Translations under genes and position numbers: made by a program | Shown: in pieces, positions 20,172-28,946 of the stretch | Layout: the number at the start of each line of letters is the position of its first letter | Numbering within the stretch: the stretch's first letter is position 1 | From: Bradyrhizobium sp. CCH5-F6 | GTDB taxonomy: Bacteria > Pseudomonadota > Alphaproteobacteria > Rhizobiales > Xanthobacteraceae | Assembly: GCF_001556045.1 (NCBI RefSeq) | Contig: NZ_LSIC01000094.1 | Coordinates: 62,001 to 126,000 of the forward strand | DNA: 64,000 bases | Direction: 5' to 3' | Notes under the pieces: generated by a model | Told to the model about the DNA's origin: nothing | Databases searched by the model: none | The model's input: only the letters and a program-made list of their open reading frames with translations

Positions 20172-20753
20172 ATGATTGCCGAATCTCCCCGCTCCCAGCT
20201 TTGCCTGCTCACCCGGTTGGTCCCGGTGCTGGCAGTCGCCCTGCTGTGCCTCTATGCCAGCCCGGCCTCCGCCGATTTCCGCCTCTGCAACAACACCTCG
20301 AGCCGGGTCGGCATTGCGCTCGGCTACAAGGACGCCGAGGGCTGGACCACCGAGGGCTGGTGGAACATCTCGTCCCGCTCCTGCGAGACGCTGCTGCGGG
20401 GCACGCTGGTCGCCCGCTACTACTACATCTACGCCATCGATTATGACCGCGGCGGCGAATGGTCGGGCCAGGCCTTCATGTGCTCGCGCGACAAGGAATT
20501 CACCATCCGCGGCACCGAGGACTGCCTGGCGCGCGGCTACGACCGCACCGGCTATTTCGAGGTCGACACCGGCGAGCAGCGGGCCTGGACGGTGCAGCTC
20601 ACCGACGCCAACGAACAGCCGTCACAACAACGCGTACCTGGCTTGCCCGGCCCGGTTGGCCCGGGTGGGGTTCCCGGTTTGCCCAATGGCCCGCCCGGTG
20701 CTACGCCCCCGGGCTCGCCCGGCCTGCCACCCCCGCCTGGAAATAAGCCATGA
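20172..20753 (+). CDS. DUF1036 secreted protein with collagen-like tail
   Basis: Exported 193-residue protein: signal peptide (VPVLAVALLCLYASPASA, cleavage near residue 35), a DUF1036 domain (about 36-145; FRLCNNTSSRVGIALGYKDA, WNISSRSCETLL) and a Gly/Pro-rich tail (about 150-193) with GLPGPVGPGG-like triplets. DUF1036 proteins have no established biochemical role. The stop codon overlaps the pyk start (ATGA), so the two genes are probably translationally coupled. Confidence 0.88.
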   Translation: MIAESPRSQLCLLTRLVPVLAVALLCLYASPASADFRLCNNTSSRVGIALGYKDAEGWTTEGWWNISSRSCETLLRGTLVARYYYIYAIDYDRGGEWSGQAFMCSRDKEFTIRGTEDCLARGYDRTGYFEVDTGEQRAWTVQLTDANEQPSQQRVPGLPGPVGPGGVPGLPNGPPGATPPGSPGLPPPPGNKP

Positions 20754-22186
20754 GGCGTCTTCGCCGTATCAAGATTCTCGCGACCCTGGGACCGGCCTCT
20801 TCAGACCTCGCAATGATCCGCCGCCTGTTCGAGGCCGGCGCCGACCTGTTCCGCATCAATATGAGCCACACACCGCATGACAAGATGCGGGAGCTGGTGG
20901 CGACGATCCGCAACGTCGAGAGCAGCTACGGCCGCCCGATCGGCATCCTGGTCGACCTCCAGGGACCGAAGCTCAGGTTGGGGGCCTTCGCCGAAGGCTC
21001 GGTGCAGCTCCAGAACGGCCAGACCTTCACGCTCGATTCTGACAAGACGCCCGGCGATGCCACCCGCGTCCATCTTCCCCATCCGGAGATCCTGGCTGCG
21101 CTGCGGCCCGGTCACGCGCTGCTGCTCGACGACGGCAAGGTACGGCTGATCGCGGAAGAGACATCGAAGGAGCACGCGGTGACGCGTGTCGTGGTCGGCG
21201 GCAAGATGAGCGACCGGAAGGGCGTCAGCCTGCCCGACACCGACCTGCCGGTCTCCGCCATGACGCCGAAGGACCGCGCCGACCTCGAGGCGGCGCTCGT
21301 CACCGGCGTCGACTGGATCGCGCTCTCGTTCGTGCAGCGCGCCGAGGACGTGATCGAAGCCAAGAAGATGATCCGCGGCCGCGCCGCGGTCATGGCCAAG
21401 ATCGAGAAGCCGCAGGCGATCGACCGTCTTGCCGACATCCTCGAAGCCTCCGACGCACTGATGGTGGCGCGCGGCGATCTCGGCGTCGAACTGCCGCTCG
21501 AGCGCGTGCCGAGCCTGCAGAAGCAGATGACGCGGATGGCGCGCCGCGCCGGCAAGCCGGTGGTGATCGCGACCCAGATGCTGGAATCGATGATCCAGTC
21601 GCCGGTGCCAACCCGCGCCGAGGTCTCCGACGTCGCCACGGCGGTCTATGAGGGCGCCGACGCCATCATGCTGTCGGCGGAATCGGCCGCCGGCAAATTC
21701 CCGGTCGAGGCGGTCTCGACCATGAACCGCATCGGCGAGGAGGTCGAGCGCGACCCGATTTATCGTTCCGTGCTCACCGCGCAGCGCCCCGCGCCGGAAG
21801 CCACCGCGGGCGACGCCATTGCCGACGCCGCGCGGCAGATCGCCGAGACGCTCGATCTTCCGGCCTTGATCTGCTGGACCTCATCGGGCTCGACCGCCGT
21901 GCGGGTGGCACGCGAGCGGCCGAAGCCGCCGATCGTGGCGATCACGCCGAACATCAACGCCGGCCGCCGGCTCGCGGTGGTCTGGGGCGTGCACTGCGTG
22001 GTGGCGGAGGATGCGCGCGACCAGGACGACATGGTGAGCCGTGCCGGACAGATCGCGTTCCGGGACGGCTTCGTCCGCGCCGGCCAGCGCGTCATCATCG
22101 TCGCCGGCGTGCCGCTCGGCATCCCCGGCACCACCAACATGGTGCGCATCGCCTCGGTCGGCCCCGAGGGCGACGCCGACATCTGA
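20750..22186 (+). CDS. pyk: Pyruvate kinase
   Basis: Glycolytic enzyme converting phosphoenolpyruvate and ADP to pyruvate and ATP; 478 residues, the normal length. Family features are RIKILATLGPASSD and FRINMSHT at the N-terminus, the signature AVMAKIEKPQAIDRL with the catalytic Lys, MVARGDLGVELP for the metal/phosphate site, and TQMLESMIQSP. It overlaps the DUF1036 gene by 4 nt, an unusual partner. No Shine-Dalgarno of its own stands out, supporting coupling. Confidence 0.97.
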   Translation: MRRLRRIKILATLGPASSDLAMIRRLFEAGADLFRINMSHTPHDKMRELVATIRNVESSYGRPIGILVDLQGPKLRLGAFAEGSVQLQNGQTFTLDSDKTPGDATRVHLPHPEILAALRPGHALLLDDGKVRLIAEETSKEHAVTRVVVGGKMSDRKGVSLPDTDLPVSAMTPKDRADLEAALVTGVDWIALSFVQRAEDVIEAKKMIRGRAAVMAKIEKPQAIDRLADILEASDALMVARGDLGVELPLERVPSLQKQMTRMARRAGKPVVIATQMLESMIQSPVPTRAEVSDVATAVYEGADAIMLSAESAAGKFPVEAVSTMNRIGEEVERDPIYRSVLTAQRPAPEATAGDAIADAARQIAETLDLPALICWTSSGSTAVRVARERPKPPIVAITPNINAGRRLAVVWGVHCVVAEDARDQDDMVSRAGQIAFRDGFVRAGQRVIIVAGVPLGIPGTTNMVRIASVGPEGDADI

Positions 22187-22332
22187 GTCCGGCCGCTCAA
22201 ACAAAAAGTGCGAAAACAACCCCATGCACAGTAGAAAGCCGCTTCGGCGCGCGTGCTGCGGTTTTTCGAAAAAGCGAGCCCGGCCAACGGCCTGAGCGCG
22301 ATCGGGTCTCCACCTCGGTCGCGTGACCGATT
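22187..22332. repeat. Possible dispersed short element between convergent genes
   Basis: The segment AAAGTGCGAAAACAACCCCA near 22207 resembles a short sequence that I remember occurring repeatedly in Bradyrhizobium-type genomes. There is only one copy here, so this rests on memory alone. No gene is seen in the gap. Confidence 0.25.
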
Positions 22333-23013
22333 CTACGCCCCAACCAGTGCCTTGGTCGTCGGCAGCAGCGTCTGCTGCACCACCAGACCTCTGGCGCGGG
22401 CGTCCATGACGCCCACGGCGCGCAGCGCCAGCAGCGTCACGGTCTGCACGGCGTCGCGCATCTTGACGGGGTCATCGAGATTGTCGGGCGCGAGCGGCCC
22501 GACCAGGGACTCGTGCAGCGCACCGAGCAATGCGGTGGCGGCGAGCGCGGTGTCCTGCGCCGGCAGATGGCCGGCACGCACGGCCGCGTCGATCCGCGAG
22601 GCGATCTCGCCGGCGATCTCGCGCCGGCTGGCAAGGCGCGAGGCGCTGACATCGACATCGACGGGCTCGGCCAGGATGCCCCAGGCCAGCCTGCGCTGCG
22701 ACAGCGTATGGACCGCCACGGTCGTCACCGCGGCCGCCAGCGCCGAGGACGGCCCCGGCGCGGCATCGGCCGCCCTTCGGATCGCCGCGAGCTCGTCGCG
22801 GGAGACCTCGGCGATGAGCTCGGAGATCAGCTCCGCCTTGGAAGGGAAATAGCGGTAGACCGTGCCGGCTGCGACATTGGCCCGGACCGCGACCGGCGCG
22901 ATCTGCACCGCGGCCATCCCGCCTTCGGCCGCCGCCTCCCGCGCCGCCGCCAGTATCGCACTGCGCCGCGCCGCCAGGCGCTTCACCACTTGATGCGTCC
23001 GCCGATAAACCAT
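22333..23013 (-). CDS. TetR family transcriptional regulator
   Basis: DNA-binding repressor of 226 residues. The helix-turn-helix is near residues 20-60 (ILAAAREAAAEGGMAAVQIA, then ANVAAGTVYRYFPSKAELIS). The C-terminal ligand domain has no identifiable ligand. ATG 23013 is preferred: AGGAAG lies 8 nt upstream, and the region before it reads as typical noncoding sequence although the frame stays open to 23664. It converges with pyk. No neighbouring target gene is evident, since the 800 bp upstream are empty. Confidence 0.9.
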   Translation of the reverse strand: MVYRRTHQVVKRLAARRSAILAAAREAAAEGGMAAVQIAPVAVRANVAAGTVYRYFPSKAELISELIAEVSRDELAAIRRAADAAPGPSSALAAAVTTVAVHTLSQRRLAWGILAEPVDVDVSASRLASRREIAGEIASRIDAAVRAGHLPAQDTALAATALLGALHESLVGPLAPDNLDDPVKMRDAVQTVTLLALRAVGVMDARARGLVVQQTLLPTTKALVGA

Positions 23014-23792
23014 GGCGCGCTTCCTGTCCCACACGCCAGCCGCACGCCCTGCGGCCAAACGCTTCGTCACGTCGAAAGATGCAAATCGCCCCGCAAGGAC
23101 TGAACAACTATTCAGACTGAATGACAAGATGGGAAATGCGCGAAGCGTCACTGCGAGCGGACGGAGGCGCCAAGCCTGGCTGCCAACACCATTAGTATTG
23201 CTCGCGGCGCCATGCCGCCGAACCTGCTTGCCCGTAAAGGCATGCACTCCATAGCGGCGGTGTTGGCGAGTGGGCTCGGGATGCGAGAGGCTGTTTGCGC
23301 GACTTCCAACTGAAACGATCGCCGCTCGGTCTCCACACTTTTGGTTGCGTGATGGTGCTTTACTCTCGAGCGCGAGGAGGAAGGACGGCTCTGCCGAGGT
23401 GAAGTGACCGACGTCCACCAGGATGAGATTACGCTGTCGATGAATCTTGATGTCCCTCGCCGGGTCGTTTGGAGCAGAAGCCGCCAGACCATCACGATCG
23501 AAGGCATCGAGGGTGATGCAGCGCGACCTCGCACTGTCGTGCAATGTCGGGAAATCCCGCCTCGAACAATGATGGAATTTCATAGGGACCGGCGAGGGCG
23601 CCGCATCTGCCGAATCGGATGGAGACGGCAATGATCCGCGAAAGAAGAGCGATGCACCGGCCACTCAACCTGCTGCAAACCAGCGTCGAGGACTGAACAA
23701 GGATGAGAAGCAGATGCGTGCCCCTGTCGCGGGCTTCGCCGACTGGACCGGCAAGCCTCACCCAAGAGAACTGAAGCCTCGCCCAAAAGGAA
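23014..23792. other. Large intergenic region without a convincing gene
   Basis: About 780 bp with short frames on both strands, none with a ribosome site plus family features. An open frame continuous with the TetR gene runs to 23664 but its translation is low in pattern, with many Arg/Ser/Cys residues. Base composition is slightly lower in GC than the neighbours. It could be a decayed gene; I cannot name one. Confidence 0.5.
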
Positions 23793-23817
23793 AGAGCCCC
23801 GTCCGAGACGGGGCTCT
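23793..23817 (-). terminator. Rho-independent terminator of the Flp pilin gene
   Basis: Perfect 11-bp stem AGAGCCCCGTC/GACGGGGCTCT with a 3-nt loop. Read on the minus strand it is followed by TTTCCTTTT and lies 25 nt after the pilin stop codon. Confidence 0.85.
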
Positions 23818-23841
23818 CGAAACCGTCAGATCGTCCCGGCC

Positions 23842-24006
23842 TTACTTGAGGCTGGTCGAGATCGAGGTGAACTTGGTGTTCAGCGAGGTGCCGAGGTTGT
23901 TGACGACGGTGATGATCGCCAGCGCGATGCCGGCAGCGATCAGGCCGTATTCAATGGCGGTGGCGCCGGATTCATCCTTCAGGAAACGCGCAACGAGGTT
24001 CTTCAT
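23842..24006 (-). CDS. Flp family type IVb pilin
   Basis: Pilin precursor of 54 residues: short basic leader, then DESGATAIEYGLIAAGIALA with the conserved Glu and Tyr of the Flp motif, cleaved by a TadV/CpaA-type prepilin peptidase before or at Gly-Ala-Thr. Mature Flp pilins form Tad adhesive pili. The ATG at 24006 has GGAGC 6 nt upstream. No tad/cpa assembly genes are in the window, so this is an isolated pilin gene, which is common in this group. Confidence 0.95.
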   Translation of the reverse strand: MKNLVARFLKDESGATAIEYGLIAAGIALAIITVVNNLGTSLNTKFTSISTSLK

Positions 24007-24274
24007 AGAGTGCTCCAAATGAGTACACGAGGCTACAACAGATCTGGTCTTTTCGGCTTCCCAGCGCCGCCCGACCATGGAACCGAACGTAGGGGCAAAG
24101 AATTTCGCCGCAGTTAATTCGACTGCGTAAACACCGGGCGGTTTGCGTGTATTCGCCCATGGTAAATTGAACTCTAAAACAATCCGTTAAATTGTCCGGA
24201 CACGATGCCGAACCGGCGCAACCGGTTTACCCGAAGTTATGACCGCCGTGCTCCAATGCCGCTCGCTCAGAGCT

Positions 24275-24368
24275 GCGCGCGATGAGATGAATTCGTTCGC
24301 CGCGCTTGAGGTTATCGTTTGGGCATGATCTTTCGGGAAAACCGCTACACACTCTTCCGGATCATGCT
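24275..24368. repeat. Dispersed palindromic repeat, copy A
   Basis: GC-rich module (GCGCGATGAGATGAATTCG region) followed by GCATGATC...GATCATGC arms enclosing TTTCGGGAAAACCGCT. A related copy is at 55662-55765. Elements of this form are common between genes in Bradyrhizobium and relatives, by memory. Its translation supplies a false 5' extension of the gene that starts at 24403. Confidence 0.8.
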
Positions 24369-24402
24369 CGGGCCGACGAGAACACCAGGACGACGAGGCG
24401 GC

Positions 24403-25914
24403 ATGTCCCTTTCCTTTGCCAACAGCATCGCGGCGCAAAGCCGCGCGCGGGGCCTGGTGCCGCTGTGCGTCGGCGCCGGCGCCTATCTGTTCTTCCTCTA
24501 TCTCGGCGACACGCTGCTTCAGGATTCCGACTCGTTCTGGCAGATCAAGATCGGGCAATGGATCCTCGATCACGGCGCCATGCCGTATGCCGACTTCTAC
24601 TCTTTCACGCGCACCGGCGAAGCCTGGATCTCGACATCGTGGCTGTCGCAGGTCTTGTTCGCCTTCTCCTACACGCAATGGGGCTGGGCGGGCCCCGTCA
24701 TCATCACCGCGATCGGGGTCGCGCTCGCCGCCGCCCTCTTCGTCCATTTCCTCGAGGCGCAGATCGAGGCACCGCGCGCGGTGCTGTTTGCGATGCTGGC
24801 GATGCTGCTGGCGATGAATCACGTGCTCGCCCGCCCGCATATTCTGGCGCTGCCCGTCATGGTGGCGTGGTTCGGCCTGCTGATGGCGGCTGCCGACCGC
24901 AAGAGCGCGCCGTCCTGGACCTGGCTGCCGCTGATGGCGCTCTGGGCGAACCTGCACGGCGGCTTCGTGCTGGGCCTCGCGCTGATCGGCCCGATCTCGC
25001 TCGAAGCGGTCGAGCATGCCGAGAAGGGCCGACGGCTTCGGTTGTTCATGCGCTGGGTCCTGTTCGGAATCGGCGCGCTGATCGCGAGCTGCTGCACACC
25101 GTATGGCTGGCGAACGCTGCAGGGCGCGACCAACATCCTCAGCCTCGGCGAGCTGCTGTCGCTGATCTTCGAATGGATGCCGGCGAACTTCACCACGTTC
25201 ACCCCGTTCGAGGGCGCCCTGCTCGCGCTGATCGCATTCGGCTATTACCGTGGCCTCGTGCTCTCCGCGCCCCGGATCTTCCTGATTCTCTTCCTGACCT
25301 GGAGCGCGCTGACGCATGTCAGGAGCATCGAAGCATTTGCGTTCCTGATGCCGCTGGTGCTGGCAAAGCCGCTCGGCGAGATGTTCCCGCGCCCGGCGCC
25401 CGACGTCGCCGGGGCCGACCGCTGGCCGGCCCGCTATGTCACCGCCCTCGGCGCGCTGATGATCGTGGCGGCGGCCTGGACCTCGACGTCGCTCTACATG
25501 GGGCACCACCGATTCACCTTCACGATGACGCAGACGCCGGTTGCGGCGGTCGACCTGCTCGAGCAGCGCAAGGTGCAGCGCATCTTCAACGCCTACCAGT
25601 TCGGCGGCTACCTGATCTCGCGCGATATTCCCGTTTTCGTCGACGGCCGCGCCGAGCTCTATGGCGAGAAATTCGTCATGGACTTCTTCAAGGCGACGGA
25701 AGGCAAGAAGCCCGAATTGCTGCCGCGCCTGCTGGATGAATACAGGATCGACGCGACGCTCCTGGTCGCCGACGCGCCGGGTCCGCAGATCCTCGACCAG
25801 CTCAAGGGCTGGAAGCGGATCTATGCGGACGACATTGCAGTGATCCATGTGCGCGAAGACCGGCAGACCGGCGTGGTGCCGGGAGCGGAACTCCCGAAGG
25901 ATGCTCTCAAATGA
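24403..25914 (+). CDS. Polytopic membrane protein, GT-C-like, unknown substrate
   Basis: A 503-residue protein with about 11 hydrophobic segments and a C-terminal soluble part. Near the N-terminus is LLQDSDSFWQIKIGQWILDH, whose acidic residues after the first helix resemble the first-loop Asp motif of GT-C glycosyltransferases. It is a paralog of the product at 30631-32076 (shared WISTSWLSQVLFA versus WITFEWLSEVIYA). The start at 24403 is chosen because the frame upstream to 24319 is repeat sequence. It overlaps the next gene by 4 nt. Transferase activity is inferred. Confidence 0.75.
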   Translation: MSLSFANSIAAQSRARGLVPLCVGAGAYLFFLYLGDTLLQDSDSFWQIKIGQWILDHGAMPYADFYSFTRTGEAWISTSWLSQVLFAFSYTQWGWAGPVIITAIGVALAAALFVHFLEAQIEAPRAVLFAMLAMLLAMNHVLARPHILALPVMVAWFGLLMAAADRKSAPSWTWLPLMALWANLHGGFVLGLALIGPISLEAVEHAEKGRRLRLFMRWVLFGIGALIASCCTPYGWRTLQGATNILSLGELLSLIFEWMPANFTTFTPFEGALLALIAFGYYRGLVLSAPRIFLILFLTWSALTHVRSIEAFAFLMPLVLAKPLGEMFPRPAPDVAGADRWPARYVTALGALMIVAAAWTSTSLYMGHHRFTFTMTQTPVAAVDLLEQRKVQRIFNAYQFGGYLISRDIPVFVDGRAELYGEKFVMDFFKATEGKKPELLPRLLDEYRIDATLLVADAPGPQILDQLKGWKRIYADDIAVIHVREDRQTGVVPGAELPKDALK

Positions 25915-27179
25915 GCATGTCCCTTCAACCGTCGGTGCCCACTCCAGCGCGTCGCCGGATCCAAATCCCCCTGATGTTCCTGCCGGCCTTGGCGATCGCG
26001 GCACTGTTCGGCTGGGGCATCCTGGTCTCCACCTTCGTCCATCCTGGATGGATCGGACTGAACCACATCGCCCCCGGCACCGACTGGATGGTGTTCTACG
26101 GCGCCATCAGATCGATGCTCTCCGGCAATCTCGCGCTGGTTATCGATGCCGAGGCATTCACCGCGCATCTCAACCAGTCGTTCGCATCATGGCTCACGGC
26201 GCCGCTGGCGTTCCGTCCATGGTTCTATCCGCCCAGCTTTCTGGTTCTGCTGCTGCCGTTCGCACCGCTCGGCTTTCTTGGCTCCTATGTCGCGTTCCAG
26301 GCTGCGACCGCAGGCCTCCTGGCCTGGGCGCTGCGCAACCGCGCCGAGCAGCCGCAACTGACGCCCTACATCATCGCAGCCGTGCTGATATCGCCATCCG
26401 CATCGCTCAATCTGGCCGATGGACAATGCGCGTTTCTCGTCGCCGCACTGTTGGTGGCGGGCATCAGGCTGCTCGGACCGCGGCCGCTGCTTGGCGGCGC
26501 CATCCTGGGACTGCTGAGCTTCAAGCCGCAATTCTTTCTGCTCGTCCCGTTCGCGCTGCTGGGCCTGCGCCAATATCGCGGCCTGTGCGCGGCTGCATGC
26601 TCGGCGTTCGCATTGGCGCTCGCAAGCGCCATGATCTTCGGCATCGAGTTGTGGATCCGGTGGGTACCGCAGGCATTCGCCAATCTGGTCAGCCCCGATG
26701 AGAAATGGCTGGCCTATGGCCGCATCTGGGGTCACAGCGTTTGGGCTTGCGCGGTACTGCTGGGCGTGCCGGAGCGGCTTGCCTCGGTCCTGCAATTGGG
26801 CGCGATCCTCTCCAGCGCGGCAGCGACCTTCGTGGCGTTTCGCTCCTCGCTCGGCACCGACAGCAAGTTGATCGTGTTGCTTGCGGCAACCGTGCTGGCG
26901 GCCCCGCATTCCGGTCCCTACGATGCGACGCTGCTGGCGGTCGCCGTCGTGCTGTGGCTCGCCGCATCGATCGATGCTCCGCGCCTTCTCGACTGGCTGA
27001 TCGGGCTCGGCATCTGGATGGTCCCGCTGCTCAGCCCGGCGGTTTATGTACCTGCGGGACGTCTGTCACCGCTCCTCACGATCGCTCTCATCGCCCTCGT
27101 GTTCGGAAGAGAGCATAGCCGGACGAGGTCTCGCGAGGCGGGAATTCCACCGCTGTCTTCAATTCGATCCACCGCTTGA
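25911..27179 (+). CDS. GT87-like membrane glycosyltransferase
   Basis: Polytopic protein of 422 residues with about 10 helices. Features of the GT87/DUF2029 family are the first-loop APGTDWMVFYGAIRSMLSGN, the WFYPPSFLVLLLPFAPLGFL segment and LSFKPQFFLLVPFALLG. Enzymes of this family use polyprenyl-phosphate sugars, for example to mannosylate lipids. The start overlaps the preceding stop (ATGA), implying translational coupling. The true substrate is unknown. Confidence 0.8.
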   Translation: MSMSLQPSVPTPARRRIQIPLMFLPALAIAALFGWGILVSTFVHPGWIGLNHIAPGTDWMVFYGAIRSMLSGNLALVIDAEAFTAHLNQSFASWLTAPLAFRPWFYPPSFLVLLLPFAPLGFLGSYVAFQAATAGLLAWALRNRAEQPQLTPYIIAAVLISPSASLNLADGQCAFLVAALLVAGIRLLGPRPLLGGAILGLLSFKPQFFLLVPFALLGLRQYRGLCAAACSAFALALASAMIFGIELWIRWVPQAFANLVSPDEKWLAYGRIWGHSVWACAVLLGVPERLASVLQLGAILSSAAATFVAFRSSLGTDSKLIVLLAATVLAAPHSGPYDATLLAVAVVLWLAASIDAPRLLDWLIGLGIWMVPLLSPAVYVPAGRLSPLLTIALIALVFGREHSRTRSREAGIPPLSSIRSTA

Positions 27180-27234
27180 GATCAGAGTCGCGGACAAGAC
27201 CCAGCACCGCGCTCAAACCCAGCGATCCCCTGAC

Positions 27235-28791
27235 ATGGTGTCTTCCGATAGTCCGACCTTGACCATCCCGGATCGTCTCCGCTCCGACCGATCCGTGGCG
27301 ATTGGCGTTCTTGCAATGCTGGCGGCGGTCTCGTTTCTTCCGGTGCTGCTGACTCCGATTCCTGCGATGGTCGATTATCCCAATCACCTCGCCCGCATGT
27401 ACATTCTGAGCCAGAACGGTACCCCCAGCGCAAATCCGTATTACGAGGTGGTGTGGGCGTTCTATCCCAACCTCGGCATGGATCTGCTGGTCCCGCAGAT
27501 GGCGCAACTGATGAGCGTCGAGAACGCCACACGGCTGTTCCTGCTGCTGAGCCAATTGCTGATCGTCTCCGGCGCGCTGCTTCTCGAATGGACACGAAAG
27601 GGACGGATTGAATTTGCCGGCTTCGCTGCGCTCGCTTTCCTCTACTGCCTGCCGTTCAGCTGGGGTTTCGTGAATTTCGAGTTCGGACTGGGCGTCGCTC
27701 TCTGGGGCATCGCCGTCTATCTCATGCTGGCGGAAGGCCCATGGCCGCTGCGTTTCGCGGCCAACGCGATCTTCGTCGCGGCGCTGTTCGTGGCGCATTT
27801 CTTTTCGCTTGGCATCTACGGCGCCACTCTCGGCCTCTACGAGCTTTGGCGCGCCCGACACCAGCAAGCGTACGGGATCGCGGCCGCGCGGCTCGGCGCG
27901 TTGGCCATCCCGGCGCTTGTCCTGTTGGGGGTCATGCATATGACGGCGGGCGCGATAGGAAGCGAAGGGACGAGCTGGTTCCTCGGGTTCAAGCCGATTT
28001 GGCCGCTCCGCATCATGAACGGCTACAATCTGACGGCAGCGGCGGCGACCGGGCTGACGCTCGCGATCTTGCTGTACTTCGCCACAAGACGCGGCGTCCT
28101 CAAGCTCGATCCAACCGGGATATGGCTCGCGATCGGCCTTGCGCTGCTGTACGTCGCCATTCCTTCGAAACTGTTCGGAACCTCGTTCGTCGATCTCCGC
28201 GTGATTCCCGCCGCCGCCCTGATCCTGCCGGCCTTCTGCTCGTTATCGCTGCCCGGCCGGGCGTGGAGAATCGCCGCGCTCGCTGTGATCAGCGGCATCA
28301 CATTGATCAATCTTGCCGTCGTCTTCGCGGTGTGGCTGCCTTACCGCGCCGATTATGCGGCGATCATCGAGTCGTTCCGCAAGCTGGATCGCGGCTCGCG
28401 CGTCCTCGTCGGCAGCACGGGCGACGAGGGCGACCCGCCCTTCGCCGACCTCACCTCTTATCCGATGTTCTATGCGCCGACGCTGGCCATCCATTATGCC
28501 AACGCATTCGTGCCCAACCTCTTCACCGAAGAGGGCAAGCAGCCGGTGCGGGCGCGCGAGGCCGTGCGCCGTCTTGCCATTCCCTACGGAGGGCCGGTGC
28601 CTCTGGACCTGCTTGGCGCGATAGCAGCAGGCCAGCCTCCAGCGGACGTCCCGCCATTTGTCCGCACCTGGGTCCGAGACTACGACTATCTCTATGTGCT
28701 CGGACCGCGGGCCGCGAACCCGCTGCCGGACCTGCTCGAGGTGCTGGACGCCTCGGAGCGATTTGTTCTCTACAAGATCCGCAAATCCTAG
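27235..28791 (+). CDS. Polytopic membrane protein of the glycosylation-like cluster
   Basis: A 518-residue protein with about 11 hydrophobic helices. After the first helix it has TPIPAMVDYPNHLARMYILS, a pattern with an Asp in the first periplasmic loop as in GT-C proteins. The C-terminal 130 residues are soluble (YRADYAAIIESFRKLDRGSR). ATG 27235 starts the sequence just before the first helix; an upstream extension to 27046 would overlap the GT87-like gene. The function is not established; membership in the cluster suggests glycan transfer. Confidence 0.75.
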   Translation: MVSSDSPTLTIPDRLRSDRSVAIGVLAMLAAVSFLPVLLTPIPAMVDYPNHLARMYILSQNGTPSANPYYEVVWAFYPNLGMDLLVPQMAQLMSVENATRLFLLLSQLLIVSGALLLEWTRKGRIEFAGFAALAFLYCLPFSWGFVNFEFGLGVALWGIAVYLMLAEGPWPLRFAANAIFVAALFVAHFFSLGIYGATLGLYELWRARHQQAYGIAAARLGALAIPALVLLGVMHMTAGAIGSEGTSWFLGFKPIWPLRIMNGYNLTAAAATGLTLAILLYFATRRGVLKLDPTGIWLAIGLALLYVAIPSKLFGTSFVDLRVIPAAALILPAFCSLSLPGRAWRIAALAVISGITLINLAVVFAVWLPYRADYAAIIESFRKLDRGSRVLVGSTGDEGDPPFADLTSYPMFYAPTLAIHYANAFVPNLFTEEGKQPVRAREAVRRLAIPYGGPVPLDLLGAIAAGQPPADVPPFVRTWVRDYDYLYVLGPRAANPLPDLLEVLDASERFVLYKIRKS

Positions 28792-28946
28792 ACCGAAGCG
28801 GCGGCGCAGCCCCGCCTGCAGGACCCGCCATCGGACGGCCCAATCCCGGCGTCTCGTCCCCGGAAACCCTAACGGTTGCGGCAAGGCCGCCTTAACCATC
28901 GACGAACTAGACTTGCGCCCCTGCACCCCGGGTTGGATTCCTTCGC

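Noticed and set aside
22333..23664. TetR gene with a 217-residue N-terminal extension
   Set aside because: ATG 23013 has an AGGAAG site and starts the helix-turn-helix region; upstream sequence has no protein pattern.
24187..26004. Minus-strand 605-codon frame opposite the polytopic protein gene
   Set aside because: Composition is Arg/Asp/Glu/His-rich, typical of antisense to hydrophobic codons; the plus strand encodes membrane helices and couples to the next gene.
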